Positions 1 to 10,896 of a stretch of DNA of 64,000 bases are shown here, piece by piece. Origin of the DNA: Botryotinia globosa (taxonomy: Eukaryota > Ascomycota > Leotiomycetes > Helotiales > Sclerotiniaceae); NCBI GenBank assembly GCA_014898425.1, contig RCSZ01000016.1:682001-746000 (forward strand), read 5' to 3'. The notes beneath the pieces were generated by a model. It did no database searches. It was not told the origin of the DNA and saw only the letters and a list, made by a program, of their open reading frames with translations. The position numbers and the translations under genes were made by a program. Position 1 is the stretch's first letter; each line of letters begins with the position of its first letter.

Positions 1-2915
1 GCCTCTCTTCCGGATTTGTCTCCAGGCCTTGGCTTGAGTGGTTGTAATCGTAACGGGCTATGGCCTACAGGCACGGCAATAGCTTCGCTAAGGGCTCTGT
101 TAAGGATACTGACGACGGTGTCATATTCTTCCGCTAGATGATAAAGTAGGACTGCATCGGTGGTTCGCCCATTGTCATCCGCGACACTTCCTGCCTGTAT
201 GGTAACAGTTCTCATGAAATCATCCGCGCTGCTGAGATTGATGAGTTCCAGGCGTTCTTCGATAACTCCCTTTAGACGCTTTCCATCTTGTCTGATATCT
301 CCAAGCAACAAAGCAAATTCTCTGCTTTCCAAAATCAGCTCTTGAAGAGCTTCGTGACATAATGCGACTTGTTTTGAACCAGCATCGCCTTTAAGGTCAC
401 TGTTAAGACAGATCAAAGTGAGATAGTCCACGGCAGCACTGACATTAGCAGCTCTGAATTCTGCAGTGTAAAAACCCATCATTAATCCAAATGCTATCTG
501 AGGTTGTTGTCTTATTGTGTAACTTAAAAATCCACCCTCTGCAACATCTGGATCTGAGACTCGAAGCAAGCCGTAAAAGTCAAGTGCCGTGGCGAAATGA
601 ACACAATCAGAAATACTATGGCGATAAAGAAGATCGATTGCATCTTCGAATAAGCCTGAAAGTACCAACAGCACAAAGTACACACTAAATGGTCCGCTAT
701 TTTCATTTCCCTTGGAAAACATCCGGGCACCGATGTCTTTGAATGTCTTTTGTACATTGGCGAGTCCATATGCATCGCTGGCGATTTCGTCGACTCGGTT
801 GGCTTCACGCGCAAGAACAAATTGTATCCAGACAAAGTCATCCTGGTTCTGGACAATATTTTGATCCAGAGCGCGAACGTGGAGTTCGCAGCGACCAATT
901 ATCTTGTAGCATGCCATTCTGAAGGGATCAATAGAACCCTCGGGGGAGATTCGATTTCGCTGGCTGTATTCGCTTTGAATACGATTTTGAAGGTCATGAC
1001 TTAATTTTCTGTCGGGACTATTGGCATATTCTGCGATATAAAACATGAAGCTTCGGTCAATTACCCTGAATGCTTCCCTATTCCCTTGGACATACGCATT
1101 GGCTTCCTCAACGTGGCCGGATCTTAGAAGATAAAAGACGACTGCCCAGACGTAATCATCATTAACAATTTGTAGAGCGGAGATGTCGGTAGCAAGATCT
1201 TTACGGGCTGAGCGCAGGCGAACATAACCCTGTATTTTTGTGAGAGGACTAGGCTTACCACCCACAAGTGCTTCCCTGGGGTTTTTGGCAACAATAGTTT
1301 CTACGTTTTCGAAGAATTCCTTTTCGAGATATCGAAGTGATCCACTGAGTATCCGCTTTTTCAAATCGGCCGCTTGAGCTGAGTTTGTATTGTCATCCAG
1401 GTATGCGGCTGCAAACTGTCTCTGTTTGACCGCGCCAGGGAGTTGTAGTCTGTCCGGGTCAGGATCTTCGTTAACGATTTCCATCAAGCATCTGTAAGCC
1501 CTGTAAACATCTGCAGAATGCTGTTCACCACCTTGGGCCACAACAGTTGAGAATTCGTTCGCAATTGGGTAGTGTAGGTTCTTTAGTCTAGCACCATTGA
1601 GGTTCTGGACTTTCTCGATATATCGAGCCTGCTTCTCGCGAATGAATCGGTCACTTGGAACTGGTGCCGACCCATTCGTATCTGCTTTCTCTATATCGGT
1701 AAATAGTGTGCGGTTTGCGGTTCCGCCTGGAGTGATGGCTCCTATAACAGATCTCTGCATGCTTGATTTTCCAAAAACGCTAGCCCGCGGAATTCCAGGT
1801 CCTTTAGACGCTCCAGGAGCAAGTCCTTTGCCGCGTCTTGATCGACCAAAACCGCCCATAGATTCTGCAGCCGTGGCTGCAAAGCTTACTGATGGCCCTG
1901 TTGTCTGTTCCCTTCTGGGCTTAATTCCAAAATGTTCGTATATTCTTTTGCGTTGTGCACTCCACTCCATGGCGACATTCTCCTCCAGGAAATCATCAAA
2001 ATCTCGAACAGATCGTGCCAACCCTTCAGATATCATGCTCATGGTGGTTTGCGTTTCCAGACGTGTAAGGTATGCTTCGACATCTGCATCAACGGGTGCT
2101 TCTACAGGCGCTGTCCTATCGAGCCTTCCTGTGGCAGCGGTGAATAAATTCAAATCTCTGAGCGCAGCGCCTGGGTCCACCCCAGAAGCTGCTAATAGAT
2201 AATGAGCTCTTCCATCGACGGAGCCATCTTGAGTACTAGGTGCCAGCCTCTTCATGCGCTGGCGAATATCCCCCAAGCCTAATTGTAAGCCCAAAGAATC
2301 CTCATCGTGTGCCCTCTTACGACTCTTCTCCAATATAGCATCAAAGTAGGCACCGCTCGTTCCATTTTGTTGTCGAGATTGCGAGAGAGGTTGGGTTTGT
2401 GGAGTAGGTCCGAACATTGATCCTGAGGGGTTGGGTTGCGTGGTAGTATTTCCGAAAAGTCCACCAGCATTTTGTTGCGGCTGCTGTTGTGGTTGTGCCA
2501 GAGAATTACCAAAGAGACCTCCGGTTGTGCTGCTTGTAGTTTGTGGTTGTTGGTTAGTCGCACCGAAGAGACCGCCGGTTTGTTGTGGTTGTGTCGCTGC
2601 TGGAGTTGCTCCAAGACCTCCAAATAAACCACCGGATCCTGTCCCTGATTGTTGTTGAGGTTTGGCTGCACCAAATAGACCGCCAGTTGGTTGAGGTTGA
2701 CTTGTTGTTGCTCCAAAAAGGCCTCCAGTTGATTGTGGTTGACTTGTAGCTCCCATTCCACCGAACATTCCTCCCGATGAGGGCGCCTGACTAGTCGCAG
2801 TCGTTCCCAATCCACCAAAAAGACCTCCCGTACTCGCACCTGTAGCCGCTCCTGTGGTCTGCGGTGCACCAAAGAGTGATGGCTTGTTTTGATTCGTATT
2901 CCCGAAGAGCGACAT
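1..2915 (-). CDS. NIC96: Nucleoporin NIC96/Nup93, 3' end beyond window
   Basis: This is a scaffold nucleoporin of the inner ring of the nuclear pore, which recruits the Nsp1/Nup57/Nup49 channel complex in yeast. The reading frame is open without introns from the ATG at 2913-2915 to the left edge, giving about 971 codons; the C-terminus is cut off. Residues 1 to about 175 are Gly/Gln/Thr-rich and hold 11 Phe-Gly motifs: seven GLFG, two SLFG and two MFG. A charged linker and a long alpha-helical Nic96 domain follow, with helices such as 'ENVETIVAKNPREAL' and 'DYVWAVVFYLLRSGH'. The helical region is what identifies the family. FG repeats on this scaffold protein are absent from the budding yeast copy as I know it, so the N-terminus is noteworthy. 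The next gene upstream, RNase H2A, lies in the same orientation about 660 bp away. The family call is firm; the start is the first ATG of the frame. Confidence 0.93.
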   Translation of the reverse strand, partial: MSLFGNTNQNKPSLFGAPQTTGAATGASTGGLFGGLGTTATSQAPSSGGMFGGMGATSQPQSTGGLFGATTSQPQPTGGLFGAAKPQQQSGTGSGGLFGGLGATPAATQPQQTGGLFGATNQQPQTTSSTTGGLFGNSLAQPQQQPQQNAGGLFGNTTTQPNPSGSMFGPTPQTQPLSQSRQQNGTSGAYFDAILEKSRKRAHDEDSLGLQLGLGDIRQRMKRLAPSTQDGSVDGRAHYLLAASGVDPGAALRDLNLFTAATGRLDRTAPVEAPVDADVEAYLTRLETQTTMSMISEGLARSVRDFDDFLEENVAMEWSAQRKRIYEHFGIKPRREQTTGPSVSFAATAAESMGGFGRSRRGKGLAPGASKGPGIPRASVFGKSSMQRSVIGAITPGGTANRTLFTDIEKADTNGSAPVPSDRFIREKQARYIEKVQNLNGARLKNLHYPIANEFSTVVAQGGEQHSADVYRAYRCLMEIVNEDPDPDRLQLPGAVKQRQFAAAYLDDNTNSAQAADLKKRILSGSLRYLEKEFFENVETIVAKNPREALVGGKPSPLTKIQGYVRLRSARKDLATDISALQIVNDDYVWAVVFYLLRSGHVEEANAYVQGNREAFRVIDRSFMFYIAEYANSPDRKLSHDLQNRIQSEYSQRNRISPEGSIDPFRMACYKIIGRCELHVRALDQNIVQNQDDFVWIQFVLAREANRVDEIASDAYGLANVQKTFKDIGARMFSKGNENSGPFSVYFVLLVLSGLFEDAIDLLYRHSISDCVHFATALDFYGLLRVSDPDVAEGGFLSYTIRQQPQIAFGLMMGFYTAEFRAANVSAAVDYLTLICLNSDLKGDAGSKQVALCHEALQELILESREFALLLGDIRQDGKRLKGVIEERLELINLSSADDFMRTVTIQAGSVADDNGRTTDAVLLYHLAEEYDTVVSILNRALSEAIAVPVGHSPLRLQPLKPRPGDKSGRE

Positions 2916-3578
2916 ATTGACGGATTCCAATTCGTTACAAAGTTCTAATTGAGATGAAATTAAAGGGAAAAGAAAGAACTCTTGATGAGTGATAACAAAT
3001 CAAGAAAGAGCGCAATTTAATGCTCTTTGAAAGGGAAAAAGTTGAAGCTTAGAATAAGCTTATGACTTTTTGTTAGAGACGCGACTTTTTTTGAAGCTGT
3101 TGATAGAAATTAAGTTTTGCGCTAATGTTTACAGGCTCCAGCTTCCTACTTACCCTGAAATCTTTGATTGGTTGTCGCCAAGGAAACAGAACTACCTACC
3201 TACCTACCTACCTACTTATCAATATCAATATCAATATCAATATTCACATCACAACTCGCAGTCTTTGAAACATGCCAGTTGTATCAATCGATGATGTTTT
3301 CAGATGTTGCTTCTCAATCTAATAAATATTACAAGGTGTTTAAATTCATGTCATGAGAATCTTTTTTCTTTTTTGTTTTACCATTTGTGGTAGTGTATAC
3401 AGTACCCGTGGGACTAACTGTATACAACAATCTAATGGCAATTTCATCTCGATGTTACAAGGCGACCCAAACGCCAATCCAATGTATGTATACCTACCTA
3501 CCTTACCTACGCATGGCAACTTTCTGTATTTGCCTCCTACCAAAACTCCGAGCAAGTCTCAAAGCAAGAAGACCTATT
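2916..3578. other. Intergenic, NIC96 promoter and RNase H2A 3' flank
   Basis: No gene is visible. The 663 bp contain the NIC96 5' region and two simple repeats. A CTAC tetranucleotide run lies at about 3192-3215, and a TATCAA hexamer run at about 3217-3243. Confidence 0.7.
3192..3243. repeat. (CTAC)n followed by (TATCAA)n
   Basis: About six CTAC units are followed directly by about four TATCAA units. The CTAC/TACC word recurs in many intergenic spaces of this window (see findings). Confidence 0.9.
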
Positions 3579-4625
3579 TTAAAAGACTTCCGTTCCCACT
3601 GAGCTTCCAAACCATGACCCTAGCTCATCCGTATCCTTATCTTTATCCGCACTGAAGAAATCCGTTAACCTACTCGTCTCGTCATCCTCCTCAATTGGCC
3701 AATCGACTTTAGCCGCAATCCCTTTGAGATCTAACATGTCTTTCGTCGTCCCCCAACTAAAACGGCATTCACTACCCCATCCAAATATGGGATCCATGTT
3801 GCGTTTTAGCCATGCAGTTGCTCTAGCATCAGATGGATATCCCGAACCCCAACTGTCCTCTTCCGTTCCGCCCATCTTCTGATCCCCGTCTTTACTCACG
3901 TAGCTTTCATACAGTGACTCTAGAGCAGCATCTCTAGTAACCTTTGCACATACACTTGCCGCACTCACACATGGATACAAACTATCCGCCTTTTTCGCAA
4001 CTGTGATTTGAGCTGTGGGGAAGATCCGTTCCAATTTCTTCTGATATGTAACTGTATTTCCCAACGCATCGATATAAATTTCCTTCACATTGACACCTTT
4101 ATCCATCACACCCTGAATCAATGCGATAGTAGAATCCATAGCCTGGGCATTCAGATTGTATGTTGCCGGTTTCATCATGTTGGCACCAATATCTCTCGCC
4201 GACATAACGTCGACCGCCCAGCCGCATTGTGTATACAGATCTGAACCTGGCGTGCAGAGTTTCTCCATAAGCTCGGATCGAACGGTCGGTGTAAGAACTT
4301 TACTGTCATCGAAGTGATGTGTATTTCGTAACAAAGGATCAGAGAGAGGTAATGGTAAATAAAATAGTCCGTATACCATGGGACCGAGAACAGGACCACG
4401 CCCAGCTTCATCAATTCCTAAAGCACATGGCGGACCAGGAGCTGGAGGCGCATTAGGTTTGGAAGCATCGGTATTGGGTATGGGAAGAAGTGACGGAGGA
4501 ACATCTGAATAATGTTGATATGAAGCGCCGGAGAGTAGTAAAGATTGGTTTATCGAAGGGGCTATGAATACATCGGATGCGGGAGTTTCAAGAGCAACAT
4601 CTACTTCCATCTGGGAATCTGCCAT
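3579..4625 (-). CDS. RNH201: Ribonuclease H2 catalytic subunit A
   Basis: This enzyme cleaves RNA in RNA:DNA hybrids and removes misincorporated ribonucleotides from nuclear DNA, as the catalytic part of the RNase H2 trimer. It is a single exon of 348 aa. The type-2 RNase H active site is complete: 'GIDEAGRGP' supplies D72 and E73, 'YIDALGN' supplies D186 and 'KKADSLYP' supplies D214. The 'GSGYPSD' segment with the conserved Tyr of eukaryotic type-2 enzymes follows. Residues 1-67 are a low-complexity extension rich in Pro and Ser. An in-frame ATG nine codons upstream (4652) also exists; I prefer the one at 4625 because it begins 'MADSQMEVD' and the upstream codons look like leader. The stop is TAA at 3579-3581. 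The gene lies between NIC96 and MIF2 in the same orientation, but as a separate transcription unit. Confidence 0.93.
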   Translation of the reverse strand: MADSQMEVDVALETPASDVFIAPSINQSLLLSGASYQHYSDVPPSLLPIPNTDASKPNAPPAPGPPCALGIDEAGRGPVLGPMVYGLFYLPLPLSDPLLRNTHHFDDSKVLTPTVRSELMEKLCTPGSDLYTQCGWAVDVMSARDIGANMMKPATYNLNAQAMDSTIALIQGVMDKGVNVKEIYIDALGNTVTYQKKLERIFPTAQITVAKKADSLYPCVSAASVCAKVTRDAALESLYESYVSKDGDQKMGGTEEDSWGSGYPSDARATAWLKRNMDPIFGWGSECRFSWGTTKDMLDLKGIAAKVDWPIEEDDETSRLTDFFSADKDKDTDELGSWFGSSVGTEVF

Positions 4626-5147
4626 ATCTGAATTGATTCTGGTGAGTTGCAAAATTTTGTCGATTTTGGCGTTCTATTGATTGGGAATCTGAGGAAGACG
4701 CGTTTCGCGACGATCTCGCGTACCCGTGGACATCACTTTATTTCATGAACATGAGTTACAGGGGTTGGCGAGCGAACAACTACCGACACCCCAACACCGC
4801 CCAATGCACCCATTCATCTCATGTTAATAAACCTAACATGATGTCATTATAAGAACAAACGAGACAATTACCATGTGAGTCGTTTCTAGAGTTGGATAAA
4901 ATCCCTTCATTCGCTACATGGACATCCCAAAGAATGGACATATCAACGTGCACTTGGTGTCTATATGAAAATGCTGACGATGATTAAGAAGCATGGTATC
5001 ATCAAAAACCCTTCAACAATTAACTCCCCAACCAGACGTGAGAACATAAGCCCATTTTTCCACCCTGTAATACCACAAATGTGAAAGCACAAGTTGCAAA
5101 AAGACAAGGGAAAACAAGTAGACACGAATTACATTATTTGTACTTTA
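4626..5147. other. Intergenic, RNase H2A promoter and Mif2 3' flank
   Basis: About 520 bp separate the RNase H2A start from the Mif2 stop. I see no gene or repeat in it. Confidence 0.7.
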
Positions 5148-7296
5148 TTAACTTGCAGGTGGAGCAGCGCCGCCTTCCGAATCTCCAAGTTCACAACCTT
5201 GCGCGAAAAATATTCTCGCTGGTTTGTCGTAATCGTTGGTGATGCTATAAAAGTTTCCTGCATTGTCTTAGTGTTTGAGTAAATGAGTGATTAATGAAGT
5301 TGATGCTTACCTCTAGGGACTTGCCACTGTCCGCCTTTGCCTATTCTGAAAGTCGTTTCGTTGACCGAAACTTCAACTCTGCCATAGTGCACGAAAAACA
5401 CCATCTGCATCTTCCTCGAATTCTTTGGTTTCTTGACAGCGCCAGGTTCGAGGTCAACCATACCTGAGCCGAAAAAGGGCAATGTAAGGGTTTTGGCAAA
5501 TTTAAAGGAAGCGTTTGGAATATCGCGAGTCTTGATTGCAGCTGCCGAAAATGCGACATCTTCCACTTTCTCTGCAGCATTTTCTCCAACTTGATCTTCC
5601 GGATCCCATATTCGTACTGAACTCTCAATGCGACCAGGTTGGGATTCCCATTCTTCTGTTTCCGAGTCTTCATCTACTTCCTCTCGCGCCCTCTTCTTTG
5701 ATTTGCTTTTGCTAGATTTTTGGTATTTCGGTCTCGGGCGCTTTTCTTGCTCTACTTCATCTACACGGACAACCTCCTTAATACTAGGCAACAAAATCTT
5801 TGCACCGTGGGTTCCATCTGGCACCGTTCCGTCATCGTCATATTCGACGTGTTCACCCTTCCAGAATGCGAGAGGCTTCATTGAGTTACGGCCAGATCTT
5901 GTTCGTAGCATACCAGTACCACCCAATGCCGTTTCACGTCGAAGAATATAGAGGCCATTTTTCCTAGGGATAGGGGGACCACGGTGGACTAGAGGCGAGT
6001 CCGCCTCAGATATTGGGGCCATCTTTGATCGAGCTTTCGGTTTCGCCGCTGCTTTGGGTATAGTGGTGGATTTCGAGGCATTACTCGGTCTTCCGGATTT
6101 TCCAGGGTTTTTCTTTGTGGGTTCGGGTGCTTCGACGGCTTCTGCAGATCGTCGTGCTTTCTTTGTAGGTCTTTCTTTAACTTCATTTTTTCCTTCCTCC
6201 ACAGGTTCGATTTGAGGAGCCGAATTCTTCGGTTTCCTGCCTCTGCGTTTTGGTGCGGGCTGCTCTAGTTCCGGAACTTCCTCTGGCTCTGGCTCCTCAA
6301 TCACTTTCCCTTTCCCTTTCCCTTTGTTCTTACTTGCTCCTTTTCTAGGTGGGGAAGGTTCCGGTTCTGGCTCATCCTCTTGTTCGATCTCTTCTTCCTC
6401 TTCTTGTTCCTCATACTCTTCTACCAAGTCTGAGTTTCCCTCGAGCGCATCGACAACAGCATCGTCATCATCATCGTCATCCGGAGCGTTGTATTGATTT
6501 GATTCGTCTTCGAACTCCAATGCACCATCGTCTTGATTTTCTATGCCATCGCTACTCTGGTTTAAAGTTTGCGGAGAGCGTCTGCCAGGTGAGAGTCTAG
6601 TGCCATTCGTAAGATTCCCTAGTGCTGGGCGTCCTGGCTTTCCTCGTCCATTGGGAGCACTCGTTGCCTGTTTCGTTTCGATTGCTATATCTTCGGCTGA
6701 GAAATCCAACTTTCGTCGAACAGGACCCGTATTATCGGCTTCACTAGATGCTTCTTTGGCGGGGGAAGATATGCCGAATGATGGATGCCTGCGGGCTGGC
6801 GACTGTAGGTGCGTTTTTAAAGGCGACCTCGATCTAGGTATAGGCAGAGCCAATCGCGCATCTTGTCTTCGTTGATTCAAGACTTCAGTAGGTTCCGGGG
6901 CTGTATCTAAAAGAATGTCAATATTGCCAATCGCGCTGGCGCGTTTCTGGTCATGTAAACATACTTTCTCCATCCATATCCATATCTTCCTCACTAGATA
7001 TCGTCGCGTCTTCCAGCGCGTTTCTCCGTGGTCCATTTGCGCTTCTAGCGGTCTTCACACTCTCAGGTTTATCGGGAGAGAATAAATCATCCATTGGCTC
7101 CAAGCCATTTGCATCGCGAATTCCCGTATCTGGGAGTTCAACACCAGTTTTCCTAGTCCTATCTTAATAATGTATAAACAAAAGAACAATTAACCACTAA
7201 CCTTCCCTTGACTCCCAAGTTAAACAAATATTGATTCTCCCTATTTGCACCTGTTCTCCGCCTTCCTGGCGGCGATGCGGACTGTTCGGGTGCCAT
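5148..7296 (-). CDS. MIF2: Kinetochore protein Mif2/CENP-C
   Basis: This is the inner-kinetochore protein that bridges the CENP-A nucleosome and the outer kinetochore. Four exons are inferred: 7296-7202, 7152-6965, 6906-5311 and 5257-5148, coding 662 aa with all phases consistent. The N-terminus carries the Mif2-N motif, reading 'YLFNLGVKGRKTGVELPD' when the acceptor before 7152 is used; an alternative acceptor a few bases upstream would add residues. Residues 236-277 are strongly acidic. Residues 429-447 form the CENP-C motif ('RSGRNSMKPLAFWKGE'), which contacts CENP-A and H2A/H2B. About 555-662 is the cupin dimerisation fold, starting 'FAKTLTLPFFGSGMV'. Three AT-hook-like cores lie at about 181-189, 315-321 and 363-369. 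The last exon encodes the final 36 codons; ignoring its intron would truncate the cupin. Identification is firm; exon ends are inferred. Confidence 0.93.
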
Positions 7297-9620
7297 CTCG
7301 AAATCAAAGTTGAATGCTACGCGTAAACAGACGAAAGGCCGAACGCGCTTTTAGTTATCGTGATTGTTAAGGTGACTAGTATCAAATTGCTATAGAGCCA
7401 TATGCGACAGTGATTCTGTAGGAACTTCCCAAGATTTCACGCCTTTGAAGGGTTTGTGGCGTGAAGTATTTTGATGATGAGGGGAGTTGTAAATTGAAGA
7501 TATGCCAGATTCCTTAGTGGCCTCGAGAAATAAATCCCGGCTAAGTGACCCCAGGTCCAAGGGAAAATCACTGAGATTGAAGGTCACCAGTAATAATACC
7601 ACCCACCCACCTACCTGCCTATATAAAGTAACCTTATAAGATATACTATATTATATTTATCTATCATGTATAAAAATTTGTGATAATCATTCCCTACCTA
7701 TCTACAGGTAAGTTTCAAATGATGAAGTTTATTAATTTTGAAATCTGATAATAAACAACCCGTTGTGGTATTTTATTCCCAAAGCTAACAATAAGTTTAG
7801 TTAACAGCAAAATATCTACCTACCTACTTCCACCAAAAATCCGAGGTTTCCTCGTCCCGAGGTCGTCAATGCTGTTAGTGCAGGTTAGTAGTACAATTTC
7901 ACTACTAAAAAGTGAATCATTCTGTCATTCATTGAATGACAGGGTTATAATCGTATCGATGTTGACAGTAATGGTAGTTGATGATATATCGTCGCACTGA
8001 ATGAAATATGTGTATGGATATGAAAGCGATCAAACGGCAAGATTTCCACATTGGAATGTGATATTGAAGTGATAGAGCAGCTCTTGCGTAGTACTCTAAT
8101 CTGGTTTGGGACTACTGTGTGAGCCCTGGAGTATCTTGCTATGGAAACTTCGCACTTCCATGGGATCTTAGATCCTTAGTATTTACTACATCGATAGCCA
8201 AGTATAGCCTCAGTTCCACCGTATCAGCTTCCCACCATTCCCTATGGAGAAGCTATTTCTTTACACGCATTATTGTCTGCTTGTTTCCCATATGAAGAAT
8301 TTGGCTCGAATCCACTCCTCTGCACCACAAGTGAGCAAAAAAGGCCTGAGATTCGCAGAACCTATAATGTCAAACATCGCTATCTTAGCTCATGACTTCC
8401 TCGGAACTGATCTTAGAGCTTCATGACAAGCAGAGGATCGACGCAGTATTCGGAGAACAGGCTCGAAGTATCGATATTCTCGGTCGGCTCCAACAATGGA
8501 GGGTACTACCTGCGGGTCACCACACTTGCACATGCACATCCCATGGTTCTGTGGGGGTCGACACGACCTAGGGTCGTGAGAAGATCAAGAAAGTTGACAC
8601 TGGCTGATTTGACTTTGATGTCGATCTCCATTGGACCTAGTGGTTCGTCGGGATTTTCAACCTAGTGAAATAGAATGAGTCAAGGTACCCTGAAGATGTA
8701 TATTTCGAAGTGAGTAGCGGTCCAGACTCGAAAGACTTTGCCTTCCATTGTTGAGGCTATGTTCTTTCAATCAAGCTTTGAGTTGAATCAGGCGAGACAA
8801 TTATTCTCTTTCTGTGGACTCGGAATGCTGCCTAAGACTGTTATTCAGAACTCGGCTCTTGAAAATTTGAGGTTATCGTTGAAGCCTGGGATATAATTGA
8901 CGTTCGAAGGTCTCGAGGCAACAGGGCCACCACTGAAGATCGTTTGGCTCACTCGCAGCGCGGAACACGCCGCAAAAGTGCAGATGGAGTGAAAGAGAGA
9001 GAGAAGCGTATATCTAAAGCCAGTCTCGCTACACTTCTGACGCTTCTCGTGGCGAGTCCAGGCCATCCAGATACCTAAGTGAGTTCATCGCAGAGTGCTG
9101 TCAGTCTTCTACACCGTTTATTACATGGGAAATAATGCACGAACTCGAAAAGTCATGGATCACATTACATTTTGCACTTAGCGTATGAGCTCTTCCTGCA
9201 GTATGAATGCCCTGAGTCGTGTTCGATTCAGCGTCGCTGTAGTTTGCAGTAATATTGGAGGAAGCCCCAATGCATTTGGCGAACTTCTCTGCAAGTAACT
9301 TTAGTGGCAGCATTTTACTCGACCCAATGGCTCATTGTAATACGTTGATTCATGATACATTTCGACTCGCAAAGTTACCCACAACATTCTACGCTATAGA
9401 GTTACGAAATAATTCTCTCTAACAACCCCCCTAGCCCAATCCTTTCGCGGTCTTGAACATCTTGAACCAACCAAAATTAATTATGAAAAGTTCTCCTGTA
9501 AAACCCAACCTACGTTGAGGGACTAAGAGCAGAGTTTGAGCCTGCTCAATAACTATTAATGATCTCAAAAAGATATAGACTTTTGTCCATATGCTAATAC
9601 AACATCTTCCGAGCTAAATT
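7297..9620. other. Gene-poor intergenic region
   Basis: This 2.3 kb has no convincing coding region. Short open frames at 8244-8665 (plus) and 8845-9313 (minus) show no recognisable domain and no splice-compatible extension. TACC-type words occur near 7605, 7693 and 7817. A perfect ATCTGATAA word is at 7743-7751. Confidence 0.6.
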
Positions 9621-9960
9621 TCAGTTTCTGAAAGAAGAAAATAAATCGGAATCTTTAATAACCTCTTCTGGGGGCCCGAAATGTGCCACTTCGCCCTTCT
9701 CCAAAACCAAGATTTTGTCAAACTCAACCGCGGCCTCGAGATGATGTAGAACTGAGATCACAGTCTTTCCTTGCAGTCTTTTGGCGACAACATTCATAAT
9801 TTTTCGCTCAGTGGCGACATCGATGCTTGTCAGTCTGTTAGTCCCCATTAACCTTCAATAGAATGGGTTCTCTCTTACCTGCTAGTGGCTTCGTCAAGAA
9901 GTACGACGCCCCCTTTATTTGAGTCACAAAACTACCTGCCTCTTCGAGAGAGTTGCATCA
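9621..9960 (-). pseudogene. Relic of an ABC transporter (C-type) second nucleotide-binding domain
   Basis: The minus strand encodes the tail of an ABC ATPase domain. A Walker B core 'VVLLDEATS' is followed, across a probable 45-nt intron (GTAAGA...AACAG), by the D-loop-like 'TSIDVATERKIM'. Then comes the H-loop region 'VISVLHHLE' and the C-terminal end 'ILVLEKGEVAHFGPPEEV'. Upstream in the same frame the signature motif is degenerate ('LSRRGR') and is interrupted by a TAG at 9932-9934. No Walker A, first ATPase domain or membrane spans can be found in the kilobase beyond. The order matches MRP-type (ABCC) exporters. This is a truncated, inactive remnant, not an expressed transporter. Confidence 0.75.
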
Positions 9961-10896
9961 GCTGTGTTGGTCGCTTCTTTTGTTGCCAACCAATAATGTA
10001 CGATATAGTGTACGAAATATAAATGACAGTATTCTTACATATGAGTTGCTATCAAAGCTCCCCTATAGCTAAAGCTTTCTTTAGTAATTTGTTTCATACA
10101 ATATATCACAGTGGACCGACAGCGGGGGTTGGACGTGTCGTTTACGGCGCAAAAAGTGCAATGAGGGGGGGGGGGATGGATAATACAATTATGTTCCGTT
10201 TAAACCACTTTGACAGATTTAGTTCAACAGAGTGGAATGATGGGTTGCTCAAGGACACTTGAGATGAAATGGCTGTTGCAATAAGAACATCCTACCAACA
10301 CGATTTCCATTAATTTTCGCTACCGCTTGTAGAGTATTTATTTGTGAACAGAGTCTAGACGTAATCCGATGCAGGCATCATCGAGAGCAATAAGACAATT
10401 TATGGTTGCTTGGAGACAGTGTAGCAAAAATGAGCAAAAATTTGTTTAACTACGCGGGTTTTACTACAACTTCTGAGCCGTTGCGATATACTTGATGCAT
10501 ATTTACGTGTATTTAGAGAAGAGATAATGGTGTCAGCCAGTTTTGATTGAATACTAAGTGCTAAGTTTGAACTTGACTTACCTAGGTGGGAGTCAGTATC
10601 ACTTGATCTTCAATACTGATAGCTCAATAACCCATCCATGATGCTTAGTGTCCATCCATTCATGCATTAGAAAAAGGTATATCATCAAAAGATCTTGCTT
10701 AGATCAAAAGTTGTCCACACTCGCGTTCTTCCCTGGAGAGTTACAGATACTATGCAGCTACATGGTTTACGGTGAACTTTCTTTCCATGTTTCTTTCAGG
10801 GCGTCAAATCTTTTTTGAGAGTCTTTAAATTGTAAATGAAATATTGTTACGTCGTTGTAACAAAATATTACTACTTAGTGAGTGCTGATTCCTGTA
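9961..10896. other. Intergenic region with poly-G run
   Basis: No gene is seen in this 0.94 kb. It contains an 11-base G run at 10165-10175 and AT-rich sequence. It may hold eroded remains of the adjacent ABC gene that are no longer recognisable. Confidence 0.55.

Noticed and set aside
2279..2872. 197-codon Gln/Leu-rich minus frame
   Set aside because: It is an out-of-frame reading of the NIC96 FG-repeat segment.
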